Position numbers and translations under genes: made by a program. The notes below the pieces were generated by a model that saw nothing but the letters and a program-made list of their open reading frames with translations, did not search any database and was not told where the DNA came from. A stretch of DNA of 64,000 nucleotides from NCBI RefSeq assembly GCF_030161255.1, contig NZ_BSPX01000002.1:102939-166938 (forward strand). Direction: 5' to 3'. The number at the start of each line of letters is the position of its first letter. Positions within the stretch are counted from its first letter, which is position 1. This document shows positions 34,453-44,390 of the stretch, one piece after another. The DNA is from Zoogloea oryzae. GTDB lineage: Bacteria > Pseudomonadota > Gammaproteobacteria > Burkholderiales > Rhodocyclaceae.

Positions 34453-36351
34453 ATGATTCCGCAATCCTTCATCCAGGATCTGCTCGCCCGCGTCGACATC
34501 GTCGAGGTGATCGAACGCTATCTGCCGCTCAAGAAGGGCGGTGCGAACTATTTCGCCTGCTGCCCCTTCCACGGCGAGAAATCCGCATCCTTCTCGGTGA
34601 GCCCCACCAAGCAGTTCTATCACTGCTTCGGCTGCGGCGCCCACGGCAGCGCCATCAGCTTCCTGATGGAGTACAGCGGCCTCGGCTTCATCGACGCGGT
34701 GAAGGAGCTCGCCAGCAACGTCGGGATGGAAGTCCCCCAGGATGACTTCACGCCCAACCGCGACCGCGTCCGCGAACAATCCCTCACCGAACTCATGGCC
34801 CAGGCCGCGCGCTTCTATAAAGAACAGCTCAAGCGCAGCCCGGTCGCCATCGACTACCTCAAGGGCCGCGGCCTGACCGGCGAGATCGCCGCCCGCTACG
34901 GCCTGGGCTACGCACCCGAAGGCTGGCAGGCGCTGCAGGCCGCCTTTCCCGACTACTCCGCCGCCAGCCTGCTCGAATGCGGGCTGGTGCTCGAGAACGA
35001 GCAAGGCCGCCGCTACGACCGCTTCCGCGACCGCATCATGTTTCCGATCCAGGACCAGCGCGGCAACGTGATCGGCTTTGGCGGCCGCGTCCTCGGCAAG
35101 GGCGAGCCCAAATACCTCAACTCGCCCGAAACGCCGATCTTCGAGAAGGGCCGCGAGCTCTACGGCCTCGTCCAGGCCCGGCAGGCGATCCGCGATCACG
35201 AATGCGTGCTCGTAGTCGAAGGTTACATGGACGTGGTCGGCCTCGCCCAGTTTGGGGTTGGCAATGCGGTCGCCACCCTCGGCACCGCCGCCACGCCGCA
35301 CCACATCCAGAAGCTGCTGCGCCTCACCGACCGCGTCGTGTTCTGCTTCGACGGCGACGCCGCCGGCCGCCGCGCTGCCGGCCGGGCGCTGGAGGTCAGC
35401 CTCGAACACCTGGCCGACAACAAGACGCTCACCTTCCTCTTCCTGCCCGAAGAGCACGACCCGGACAGCTTCGTCCGCGCGGAAGGCCCGGACGCCTTCC
35501 GCGCCGCCATGAACCGCGCCCAGCCCCTGGCCGAATTCCTCCTCGCCGAACTGAAGAAGGACGTGGATCTCGCCACCGCCGAAGGCTGCGCCAGGCTCGT
35601 CCACGAAGCCAAGCCGCTGGTCACCCGGATCGGCGCCCCGCTGCTGCGCCTGCAGGTCATCAAGATGCTGGCCGAGACCGCCGGCTTCACCCAGGCCGAG
35701 ATCGAGCAGTCCTTCGGCCTCAAGAACGCTTCGGCCATGCCCCGCCGAAACGACGAGCCGCCACCCTTCGACGACTTCGGGCGGGGCGGTTTCGATCGCG
35801 GCGGCTTCGGCAACCGGGGCGATTTTGGTGGCAACAACGGCTTCGGCGGCAACGGCGGATTCCGCGGCAAACGCCGCCAGGGCCTGCCGCGCCTCCCGCC
35901 GCGCCAGGCACCTCAGTCGGCCATCGAGACGCTCCTGAAGCTGGTCGTCCAGCACCCCGTGTGGGCCGCCCGCCTGCCCATCGACCTGCTGCCCAGCGAC
36001 ACCCCGGAAGGCCTCGCCCTGATCGCCATCGTCGACGCGATGAGCGTCGGCGACCTGCCCACCCACGGCCTGGGCGCCCTGATCGAGCATTACCGCGACA
36101 CGCCCCACGCCGCCGCGCTGTCCCGCGCGGCCGGACAACTGGCCGACGAGACCATCGACGACACGACCATTGAACGCCTTTTCAACGACACGCTCTACAA
36201 GCTTGAAGCGGATCTGATCGAGAAGGAAATCGTCAGCCTCAACGCAAGAGCCCGCGAGACGAGCCTGACCACGGCCGAAAAACAGCGCCTCAAGGAGCTG
36301 ATTTCCGCCAAACAGAGACTTAAGCCTCGCCCAAAAGCATCGGATTCGTAA
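34453..36351 (+). CDS. dnaG: DNA primase, with a Gly-rich RGG-like linker
   Basis: Makes RNA primers at the replication fork. 632 residues: N-terminal zinc-binding domain (CPFH with CFGC, near 38-65), Toprim/RNA polymerase core (VVEGYMDVVGLAQFG; FDGDAAGRRA) and a C-terminal DnaB-binding domain. Between the core and C-terminal domain, residues about 439-473 are a low-complexity run of Gly, Phe, Arg and Asn (units such as RGGF and GGFGN). ATG start, 53 bases after yqeY. Confidence 0.97.
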   Translation: MIPQSFIQDLLARVDIVEVIERYLPLKKGGANYFACCPFHGEKSASFSVSPTKQFYHCFGCGAHGSAISFLMEYSGLGFIDAVKELASNVGMEVPQDDFTPNRDRVREQSLTELMAQAARFYKEQLKRSPVAIDYLKGRGLTGEIAARYGLGYAPEGWQALQAAFPDYSAASLLECGLVLENEQGRRYDRFRDRIMFPIQDQRGNVIGFGGRVLGKGEPKYLNSPETPIFEKGRELYGLVQARQAIRDHECVLVVEGYMDVVGLAQFGVGNAVATLGTAATPHHIQKLLRLTDRVVFCFDGDAAGRRAAGRALEVSLEHLADNKTLTFLFLPEEHDPDSFVRAEGPDAFRAAMNRAQPLAEFLLAELKKDVDLATAEGCARLVHEAKPLVTRIGAPLLRLQVIKMLAETAGFTQAEIEQSFGLKNASAMPRRNDEPPPFDDFGRGGFDRGGFGNRGDFGGNNGFGGNGGFRGKRRQGLPRLPPRQAPQSAIETLLKLVVQHPVWAARLPIDLLPSDTPEGLALIAIVDAMSVGDLPTHGLGALIEHYRDTPHAAALSRAAGQLADETIDDTTIERLFNDTLYKLEADLIEKEIVSLNARARETSLTTAEKQRLKELISAKQRLKPRPKASDS

Positions 36352-36357
36352 TATAAT
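36352..36357 (+). promoter_or_regulatory. Candidate -10 of an internal rpoD promoter
   Basis: TATAAT directly follows the dnaG stop and is 70 bases upstream of the rpoD ATG. No convincing -35 is seen at the right distance, which would fit a promoter using another sigma factor or an activator. Confidence 0.35.
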
Positions 36358-36426
36358 TTTCGGTTTCGCGCAAAACGCGCCGCCGAGACAACCGTCCATC
36401 AATCGGACGACAAATCGAGGACCGCC

Positions 36427-38385
<1,959 letters not shown>

Positions 38386-38411
38386 CCCGGCGGTCCGCAC
38401 CCCGTTTCGAC

Positions 38412-38488
38412 GGGCCCATAGCTCAGTTGGTTAGAGCAGGCGACTCATAATCGCTTGGTCACAGGTTCAAGTCCTGTTGGGCCCACCA
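38412..38488 (+). tRNA. tRNA with anticodon CAT, best read as tRNA-Ile2 (lysidine-modified)
   Basis: A 77-base cloverleaf with encoded CCA: acceptor GGGCCCA/TGGGCCC, D arm GCTC...GAGC, anticodon arm GGCGA-CTCATAA-TCGCT and T arm with GGTTCAAGTCC. The anticodon is CAT. The anticodon arm and following CTTGGTC match E. coli ileX (tRNA-Ile2, whose C34 becomes lysidine to read AUA) rather than elongator tRNA-Met. Simple tools may label it Met. Its 3' half is the attachment site of the neighbouring element. Confidence 0.9.
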
Positions 38489-38540
38489 ATCGCATCAAGC
38501 ACTTAGGCCAGCCTCACGAGGGCTGGCCTTTTGCTTTTGG
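38441..38540 (+). repeat. Left attachment repeat (attL) with tRNA terminator
   Basis: Bases 38441-38488 are the tRNA 3' part and are identical to 54629-54676. Then two mismatches (AT versus TA), then identity to 38540. The segment includes the terminator hairpin at 38505-38529. Confidence 0.92.
38505..38538 (+). terminator. Terminator downstream of tRNA-Ile2
   Basis: AGGCCAGCC (38505-38513) pairs with GGCTGGCCT (38521-38529) around a 7-base loop, followed by TTTGCTTTT. An identical copy lies at 54693-54726 within the right repeat. Confidence 0.85.
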
Positions 38541-38546
38541 GGGTCA

Positions 38547-38567
38547 GGGAAGGACAGGGGAAGGAAT
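38547..38567 (+). repeat. Left copy of a 21-bp element-end repeat (candidate integrase arm site)
   Basis: A 21-base sequence built of two tandem GGGAAGGA-type units starts seven bases inside attL. It matches 54481-54501, just upstream of the integrase gene, at 20 of 21 positions in the same orientation. Location near both ends suggests recombinase arm-type binding sites. Confidence 0.6.
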
Positions 38568-38750
38568 CGAAAAAATCGACATCAACAACGGCGGCGCCTC
38601 TCCGTGTTGTGGAGGGGGTGAGCCCGGCCGTCAAAGCCTTCGACTGTGACCTACTTCTCAAACCGAGACACTGGCCACTGCCTAGACTGGGGTCTTGTCC
38701 AAGATCCAGCAGGTGAGATCAATGAGCATTGAAGACCCCGCGGCTACAAC

Positions 38751-38951
38751 GTGAGCCCCCTGATCCTGCTCGAGCAGGAAAACCTCGCCCAGGAGCTACA
38801 ACGGTTGGCCGATCTCGCGGAAAGCGGTGAGGTGGTGTGCGTCGCCCTCCGCCTGTTCATGGCGGACGGCACATCGGAAGACATCGTCGTTGGGGGAGTG
38901 AGCGAGGAGCAGCGGGCCGAGGCGCTCGCGCGGCTGCAGCGCCGCCATTGA
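38751..38951 (+). CDS. Small hypothetical protein at left end of element
   Basis: 66 residues starting at GTG, helical with Leu heptads early (LAQELQRLADLAESGEVVCVALRLF). It resembles in style small phage/satellite proteins of unknown role; I recognise no domain. A 10-codon open frame (ATG at 38722, after AGGTGAG) ends with a TGA that overlaps this GTG, so translation could be coupled, or the gene could be longer with a frameshift. It is the only element gene on the plus strand. The 38541-38721 stretch before it holds nothing else I can recognise beyond the 21-bp repeat. Confidence 0.5.
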   Translation: MSPLILLEQENLAQELQRLADLAESGEVVCVALRLFMADGTSEDIVVGGVSEEQRAEALARLQRRH

Positions 38952-39001
38952 TCCGCGGAAGGCGCGCCAACGGAGCAAGAAGCTGTCGTAGTTGTCGATC
39001 A

Positions 39002-39949
39002 TCAGCGACATTGTTTCCCCTGTTGGGCCCACATCGCTCGATGGCGCTCAGCAATCTCATCAAGCACCCGTTCGAATGTTGGGTCGACTGGAGGCTGGCG
39101 CGCATGATCCATGGGCATCAGTGACATCGAGCACCAAGTGCGGCACTCATCGTCCTCACCCGAGAGGTTCGCGCAGCGGGACTCAGAATGCAGGCGAACC
39201 GGGTACGCGACGTCCTCTAAACACCGAAGCAACTCGTCGACAGTCCATAGGGTTTCATGTGCGTCCGCCCTACACCTGCAGCGGGATACTTCCAGTTTTA
39301 TGGTCTGGTGACCTGCCGCACGTGCAGCCAGCAGCCTCTGAGCGAAACTGCCAAGGTGCTCAGCGGTTCGGGTGACATCCAGCGGGACAGGCCAGAAACT
39401 CAACTGCTCGAGCGCATCCCGTCGCACGAACTGGTTGGGGCTGATCGTCCGCCAGAGTCTGTCCACCGTCTCATCATCAAAGGAATAGGGGGCACAGGGA
39501 TGCTGCAGCACCACCGGTATGACCAGCCTCTCGAAGTCCACCAGCGATAGGCGGTATGCCCTGAACAGCTGATCCTGGCGCCGCCGCGCTTCAAGTTCGA
39601 TCAGCAAATCTGACGGCCCATGAAACGCCATTGCGTGGCGAATGCGCTGGGCGTACGTCGCCTTCGCGGCTTCCCACTGTGCCACGGTGCGCACCTCGTC
39701 GGCTGGCCACCACGTCTGGTGAATCCACTCGACCGCCAGCATCTGATCATCAAACGACTTTGGCTCAGATCGCTCGCTTTCGAGGTAGGTCTTGACCCTC
39801 TCCAGTTCCTCCGACGACCATCTCCGCAGGGGGCGGTCCGCCGGCAGCGTAGGCAGCGGTTCACGCGCCACAAGCCGCATGAAGTCGATCAGCAGGCCCT
39901 GCAGGCGCTTCAGCCCGGCCAGCGTCCAATGCTTGATGAAGTCATCCAT
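39002..39949 (-). CDS. Hypothetical element protein, possible cargo
   Basis: 315 residues from the ATG at 39949, chosen for the GGAAG seven bases upstream; a GTG at 40009 would add 20 residues. Rich in Trp, Arg and acidic residues, with no signal peptide or membrane segment. A C-terminal region has several Cys (CRCRADAH, CANLSGEDDECRTWC). I recognise no family. It is last in the leftward array, separated by 96 bases from its upstream neighbour, and next to the attachment site, the place where satellites often carry accessory genes such as phage-interference functions. That role is only inference. Confidence 0.6.
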   Translation of the reverse strand: MDDFIKHWTLAGLKRLQGLLIDFMRLVAREPLPTLPADRPLRRWSSEELERVKTYLESERSEPKSFDDQMLAVEWIHQTWWPADEVRTVAQWEAAKATYAQRIRHAMAFHGPSDLLIELEARRRQDQLFRAYRLSLVDFERLVIPVVLQHPCAPYSFDDETVDRLWRTISPNQFVRRDALEQLSFWPVPLDVTRTAEHLGSFAQRLLAARAAGHQTIKLEVSRCRCRADAHETLWTVDELLRCLEDVAYPVRLHSESRCANLSGEDDECRTWCSMSLMPMDHARQPPVDPTFERVLDEIAERHRAMWAQQGKQCR

Positions 39950-40045
39950 GATGGGGCTTCCGAAAGTGTCAGCTGACTCAGCGGCAAGGGGGCGGCTGTT
40001 GCTCGGCACGGCCTCAATGCAGGCCAGCCAAAACGACAGTATATG

Positions 40046-40747
40046 TCAATGAGATTTTTGCGGCGGTGGCGCCCGAAGCCAGTCGTTCGGGTCAATCCCC
40101 GTCTCGTGAAACTCCAGCAGCGTGGGCTCCACGCCACTGGCTTGAACAGCCACCCCTGGAAATCGCCGCCGGATGACGCGCTGCAATTCCTCCGGGCTCT
40201 CGACAAGGGCGGTCATCATGATGCGGCCGGGGGCCAGGTGGTAAAACCCGGGAATCGCCGCCAACACCGCCCGGGACAACTGCAGTGGTCTCACAATCGT
40301 TCGAGGCGCGTCGTCGTCTTCAGGCTGCGGCACTTCGCCAACGATGGCCCAGGCGGGGCGCAAGCCTTCCATGATGCCCACCGGCACCTTGCCGCGTCCG
40401 TCCCGCTGCAGGAGGGCCTCCTTCGTGCGGTTGTAGCAGGACACGCAGAGCGTCCGACCGATGATCCGTGACTGCCCGGACGGCCCGCATCGGCAGCACC
40501 GCCAGCCGCGGTCTGCATCGGGATCTGGCCCGCCCGCCTCTCCGGCGTGACCACGGCCGATAGGGCAGCGGTAGCAACTCGCGTAGCGGCCATCCCCCAA
40601 GACGGTAGAGCTCAGGAAGTTTGAGGCGCACGCCTCAGGCGTCAGCACGGCCCGCATCCGCTCGCAGTCGAAGTAGCTTCCCGGTACGCCCGCCAGCCCA
40701 CGGTATTCGAGGTGCGGGAGGAGTTTGACTTGCCGAACGATGTCCAT
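40046..40747 (-). CDS. Cys-rich hypothetical protein with zinc-binding-like motifs
   Basis: 233 residues. The middle (about 57-105) contains CYRCPIGRGH, CCRCG and LCVSCYNR, spaced like a double zinc ribbon or treble clef. The N-terminal third (LEYRGLAGVPGSYFDCERMR) and C-terminal third carry no motif I know. It follows the tail-type gene at 40815 in the same direction. It might be a small nucleic-acid-binding regulator or a nuclease-related protein, but neither is shown. Confidence 0.6.
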   Translation of the reverse strand: MDIVRQVKLLPHLEYRGLAGVPGSYFDCERMRAVLTPEACASNFLSSTVLGDGRYASCYRCPIGRGHAGEAGGPDPDADRGWRCCRCGPSGQSRIIGRTLCVSCYNRTKEALLQRDGRGKVPVGIMEGLRPAWAIVGEVPQPEDDDAPRTIVRPLQLSRAVLAAIPGFYHLAPGRIMMTALVESPEELQRVIRRRFPGVAVQASGVEPTLLEFHETGIDPNDWLRAPPPQKSH

Positions 40748-40814
40748 GCGGACATCGGGCCGTCACAGGTTTCGAACGGCAATGCTGCCAGTGGGTTGCG
40801 TGTGGCCAGCAGGG

Positions 40815-41603
40815 TCACACGCCGGCGGGCAGGCGAACCGCTGACAGGAGGAGTTGGCGCGCCATGGGCTCAATGTCTCGAGCCAGCTGCTGCACATGGA
40901 AGACGCCTGGCACCGGCTTGGAGATCCAGCCGGCGGAGCCCTCCATCATGGTGCGGAAAGTGAGGTAGACCGACGACTTGCCCTTGCCGGCGCTGGTGTT
41001 CATGCGGACCATGCCGGCGTAGCGATCAGTTTTGTGGTGCGGGGCCTGCTTGAGCGCCAGCCCGGCCGGCAGGTGGTCGCCCCACCTGTACTTTCGCTGG
41101 GCAACCAGCAGCGGAGCCTTCGTCTTGATGTCCCAGGCACCTGTCCCGGACCGTCGCATGCCCATCCCAGTCACTTCCGACTTTGTGAGCATTCTCGCCG
41201 CGGTGCGCACCGGTGCCGGCATCGCCGCCTGCGTGTGCCGGAACGGGATGGTCAGGTAACGCTTGCCAGCGTTCTTCTTCGAGGTGGACACGCGCACCTT
41301 CAATGACGTGTCCAGCATCCGCTTCAGATCGCGCGACGGGCGGCCATTCTCAATCTCGTAGGCGTACTTCCAGTCGGAATAGACCGACACCTGCAGCGGG
41401 CCAGTCGTCTCCACGGTCAGCGAGCGCACATAGTCGGCCTTCTCCTCCTGACGAATCGACGGGCTCTGCTCGATCAGATCCACCCACCTGGCGCGGGCCT
41501 CCAGGCCAATCGCCTGGAGCGCTCGACGCGCTTGAGGGAGCACATCGGCCTGAAGCGGCGAATCCTGGATGAAGACGTTCAGGCTCAGCTTGAAGATTGC
41601 CAT
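40815..41603 (-). CDS. Phage tail/virion morphogenesis-type protein
   Basis: 262 residues. The N-terminal half (helix with GLEARARWVDLIEQSPSI, then a YVRSLTVE strand and SVYSDWKYAYEIENG) has the general look of HK97-gp10 or virion-morphogenesis tail-completion proteins, which begin with a helix, a 'SG.L..S' region and a 'Y....E.G' motif. The assignment is by pattern memory, not alignment. It sits downstream of the baseplate-type genes. Confidence 0.55.
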   Translation of the reverse strand: MAIFKLSLNVFIQDSPLQADVLPQARRALQAIGLEARARWVDLIEQSPSIRQEEKADYVRSLTVETTGPLQVSVYSDWKYAYEIENGRPSRDLKRMLDTSLKVRVSTSKKNAGKRYLTIPFRHTQAAMPAPVRTAARMLTKSEVTGMGMRRSGTGAWDIKTKAPLLVAQRKYRWGDHLPAGLALKQAPHHKTDRYAGMVRMNTSAGKGKSSVYLTFRTMMEGSAGWISKPVPGVFHVQQLARDIEPMARQLLLSAVRLPAGV

Positions 41604-41660
41604 GGCTTACCCAAGATGAGGCTGCAGTCTGCGACGGTCACAGGTGCGCAGATCACCGAA

Positions 41661-42776
41661 TCACGCATTGAACCGCTCCATGTAGTAGGTCGCATCTGCT
41701 ACGCTCATTGGGCGCAGCACCGGGTCACTCTTCGCCGCCGCCTCCAGAGCGGCAAGTCCTTCCGAAGTCACGTAGGAGGCCGACTGCACCGGCACCAGAA
41801 GCTCGAAAGCATTCACATGGCGCAGGGGAGAAAGGGGAGCGCCACCGGCCGTCGAAGAGCACGTGGACGCCCCGTACAGCGCCGAGTAATCCGGCAGCGC
41901 CTCGCGCACCTTGAACACGTTGCGCAGAATGCAAAAGCAGTTATGGAAGGCATTCGCCAGCTGCTGAAACTGGGCCTTCACTTCCATCGGCAGGCCGGTC
42001 AGTGCAGCCATGGACCACGCCACGTTGCGCACCGCCTGGGTAGCCAGATCGGCCACGCGGAACAGGGGGCGGATCGTGGCGTCAATCTCGCGCTTCGTCT
42101 GAAGCACGTCGTCCAGGATGCGTCGCGTCTTGCCGACGGCCCGAATCAATGCCTTGGTGAAATCCGGGAAGTTCTTTCCGAGCCACCCCATCTTCTGCAC
42201 AAGCCGGTCCATCTGGCCCATGCTGTCCGCCATGGATTCAATCCCGGCGTCTCGGCCGTCTTCGTAGACGAACCGAAACACTTTCTTCGCCTCGTCGATG
42301 TCCTCCGACACCACCTGCAGGTTGATCTGGTATTGGCACAGCAGCGGCCGGCTCTTGCTTCGGCGCAGCACGAACGCGGTCGGCACCACCTGAAAGGCGA
42401 AGTCGTCCAACACGTCCACGAAGATCAGCTTCACCGCTCCCGGGTCGCGCCCGGCCTGCACTGCGGCGTCGCGCCGGCGCAGGTACTGGGTCATCACCAG
42501 GTCGCGAAGCTCCCCAAACAGCTGCACGCCGTCTTTCGTCGGGCTGCCACGCCATCCCGTATGCCCGGCAATCGAAATCGTCGGCAGGCCCGCCCCCCAC
42601 ACGTCAGCGAATGCGCCGCCAGCTGTCTGGAGCACGGCATTCCGTGTCGGGTCGATGCGCGTCAGTTCCTCAGGCCGGATCACCAGGTTCTGGATTCGGT
42701 AGAAACTGTCCGGGGCGGTGGAGTCGTCCAGCGCAAAGCCGATCGGTCGGCCCTTTTGCAGTGAAGGTGTGGTCAT
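41661..42776 (-). CDS. Putative phage tail/baseplate protein
   Basis: 371 residues. The first ~145 residues form a beta-rich domain (RIQNLVIRPEELTRIDPTRN; SIAGHTGWRG; ELRDLVMTQYLRRRDAA; LIFVDVLDDFAFQVVP) like those of baseplate proteins that sit on the hub. The remainder is helical. Its position between the hub-like gene and a tail-completion-type gene supports the call. Starts with ATG 56 bases after the hub-like gene. Confidence 0.6.
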   Translation of the reverse strand: MTTPSLQKGRPIGFALDDSTAPDSFYRIQNLVIRPEELTRIDPTRNAVLQTAGGAFADVWGAGLPTISIAGHTGWRGSPTKDGVQLFGELRDLVMTQYLRRRDAAVQAGRDPGAVKLIFVDVLDDFAFQVVPTAFVLRRSKSRPLLCQYQINLQVVSEDIDEAKKVFRFVYEDGRDAGIESMADSMGQMDRLVQKMGWLGKNFPDFTKALIRAVGKTRRILDDVLQTKREIDATIRPLFRVADLATQAVRNVAWSMAALTGLPMEVKAQFQQLANAFHNCFCILRNVFKVREALPDYSALYGASTCSSTAGGAPLSPLRHVNAFELLVPVQSASYVTSEGLAALEAAAKSDPVLRPMSVADATYYMERFNA

Positions 42777-42832
42777 CGGGTCAGCGTCTCATCACAGGGT
42801 TCAGGGGGCATCGAGGGGCGGGAGGCTTCCGA

Positions 42833-44389
42833 TCACCCCAAGGCACCGCCCTGATTCCACTCTGCCAGGTAAGCCGACTCGCGCCCGGCGCCGTTCCGGA
42901 TGCGTGCAGCAAACGAGGTGCCACGTTTGAAGGTGGCCACGGTCACGAAGCCCTGAAATGGCACCATGCGGTGCTGCACGGCCACCACGTAGCATTCCCA
43001 CACGAACGGCTTCAGGCACAAACCGGGACCACCGTGGAAGATCCGCAAGTACATGCCCGGCCGCAGAGTGCATTGCCCGCGCAGGGTGATCGATCCATCC
43101 TCGAAGACCGCGTTGTCCTTGTTCTGCGCCATCAACTGCGCGCGGCGGTCGTCAATCCACAGCCGCGCCTTGCCTTGTTCGCGCTTCACCACCTCGGCCG
43201 ACTGGCCGTCGGCGCGCCCCAGGCTGTCCGCCCCACCCATCTGGGTGTCGGACTCCATGAAGCGCATCCCAAACAGCTTCGGCGTTGCGTTGGGGTACTT
43301 CGCGAGGTAGAAATCGTCCGGGTTGTTCGTCTGACCTGCGAGGTTCATCGCGGCGGCATCAATCAGGTTCATGCGGGGCATGTTCACCTGGAAGTAGTTC
43401 GCCACGTCCGCGTCCGAGCGTCCGATCTCAAGGCTCATCACCGCGTCGTCCCCCACCTCAAGGGCATCCGGCTTGATGGCTTGGGGCATGATGTACCCCT
43501 TTGAGGGGTCTAGATCCTTGAACGGGTTGTTGCGATAGACCAGCACCACACCGCCGGGACGGTTCGGGTCGTCCATCGTGTCCTGGCGGTCCTCGATGAA
43601 CAGTTCCGTCCACGGCCCCACGTCCAGGAAGCCGCGCATCACGTCCCACAGCGTCCCTTGCGCCGACTGCGCGCCGAATGCGCTGACCGTCCCATCGTTG
43701 GCCGTCGCCTCGTAGCCAATCTCCCGGATGTACGAGAGCTTCGTGGGGGCCGCTGCCGCGCCGAGGCTGGCCATGTCGGCAATGAACGGATTGATCACCT
43801 TCTCGACGATTTGCTGGACGAAGAGATTCCCGTATTGGTTCGGCTTGGCCTCAATCCCGTAGTTCACAAACGCCCGCAACACGGTCAGCAGGTTCTGCCC
43901 GATCACGTAGTTCGGCAGGTAGCGAATCTGGATCATCTCCAGCACCTTGCCGTAATCCGCGCCGCTGATCGTCACGGCCCGCGCCGGCCGCCCGTCAGCC
44001 CCCATCGACATGGACCGGCGCACGCTCGACACGAAGCCGCGCATCACCACCGGCGGGGCCATACCGGTAGCGGCGGGGTCGGGCCGGTGGCGCATGCGGA
44101 TTTCCACCACGTCCATGGGCTCGATGAGGCCGTAGAGCGAATCCATCTTCTCGGCCTCCATCTGGTCCACCACCACCATCGCCCACTGGCCGGCCGGCTG
44201 GCGAACGCTCTTGCTGGTTTCCAGCGAGCTCCCGTCCCCGAAGAACGGCGTCAGGTCGATCACCCGGTTTCCACCCGAGAACCGCTCGGACGTGGGCACG
44301 GTGCGGCCGTCGCTGCCCGTCACCATCCGCCGGGCCACCGTCTTGTAGAGCGTCACCCGAAACTCGGGCGCCATTGTCTTGAATGCCAT
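42833..44389 (-). CDS. Putative baseplate hub / tail-tip protein (gpD/gp27-like)
   Basis: About 518 residues. Start ATG at 44389 is one base past the tape-measure stop. Sequence features fit a hub: an early beta domain (FRVTLYKTVARR), a region on membrane-less 'MDVVEIRMRHR...VMRGFVSSVRRS' style strands and ISGADYGKVLEMI, which is the typical 'GRD/GAD.Gk.L' hub segment. A C-terminal beta domain follows. Phage tails place the hub right after the tape measure, as here. Confidence 0.65.
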   Translation of the reverse strand: MAFKTMAPEFRVTLYKTVARRMVTGSDGRTVPTSERFSGGNRVIDLTPFFGDGSSLETSKSVRQPAGQWAMVVVDQMEAEKMDSLYGLIEPMDVVEIRMRHRPDPAATGMAPPVVMRGFVSSVRRSMSMGADGRPARAVTISGADYGKVLEMIQIRYLPNYVIGQNLLTVLRAFVNYGIEAKPNQYGNLFVQQIVEKVINPFIADMASLGAAAAPTKLSYIREIGYEATANDGTVSAFGAQSAQGTLWDVMRGFLDVGPWTELFIEDRQDTMDDPNRPGGVVLVYRNNPFKDLDPSKGYIMPQAIKPDALEVGDDAVMSLEIGRSDADVANYFQVNMPRMNLIDAAAMNLAGQTNNPDDFYLAKYPNATPKLFGMRFMESDTQMGGADSLGRADGQSAEVVKREQGKARLWIDDRRAQLMAQNKDNAVFEDGSITLRGQCTLRPGMYLRIFHGGPGLCLKPFVWECYVVAVQHRMVPFQGFVTVATFKRGTSFAARIRNGAGRESAYLAEWNQGGALG

Positions 44390-44390
44390 C

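Noticed and set aside
38412..38488. Calling the CAT-anticodon tRNA elongator tRNA-Met
   Set aside because: Its anticodon arm and following bases match tRNA-Ile2 (ileX) rather than metT-type sequences.
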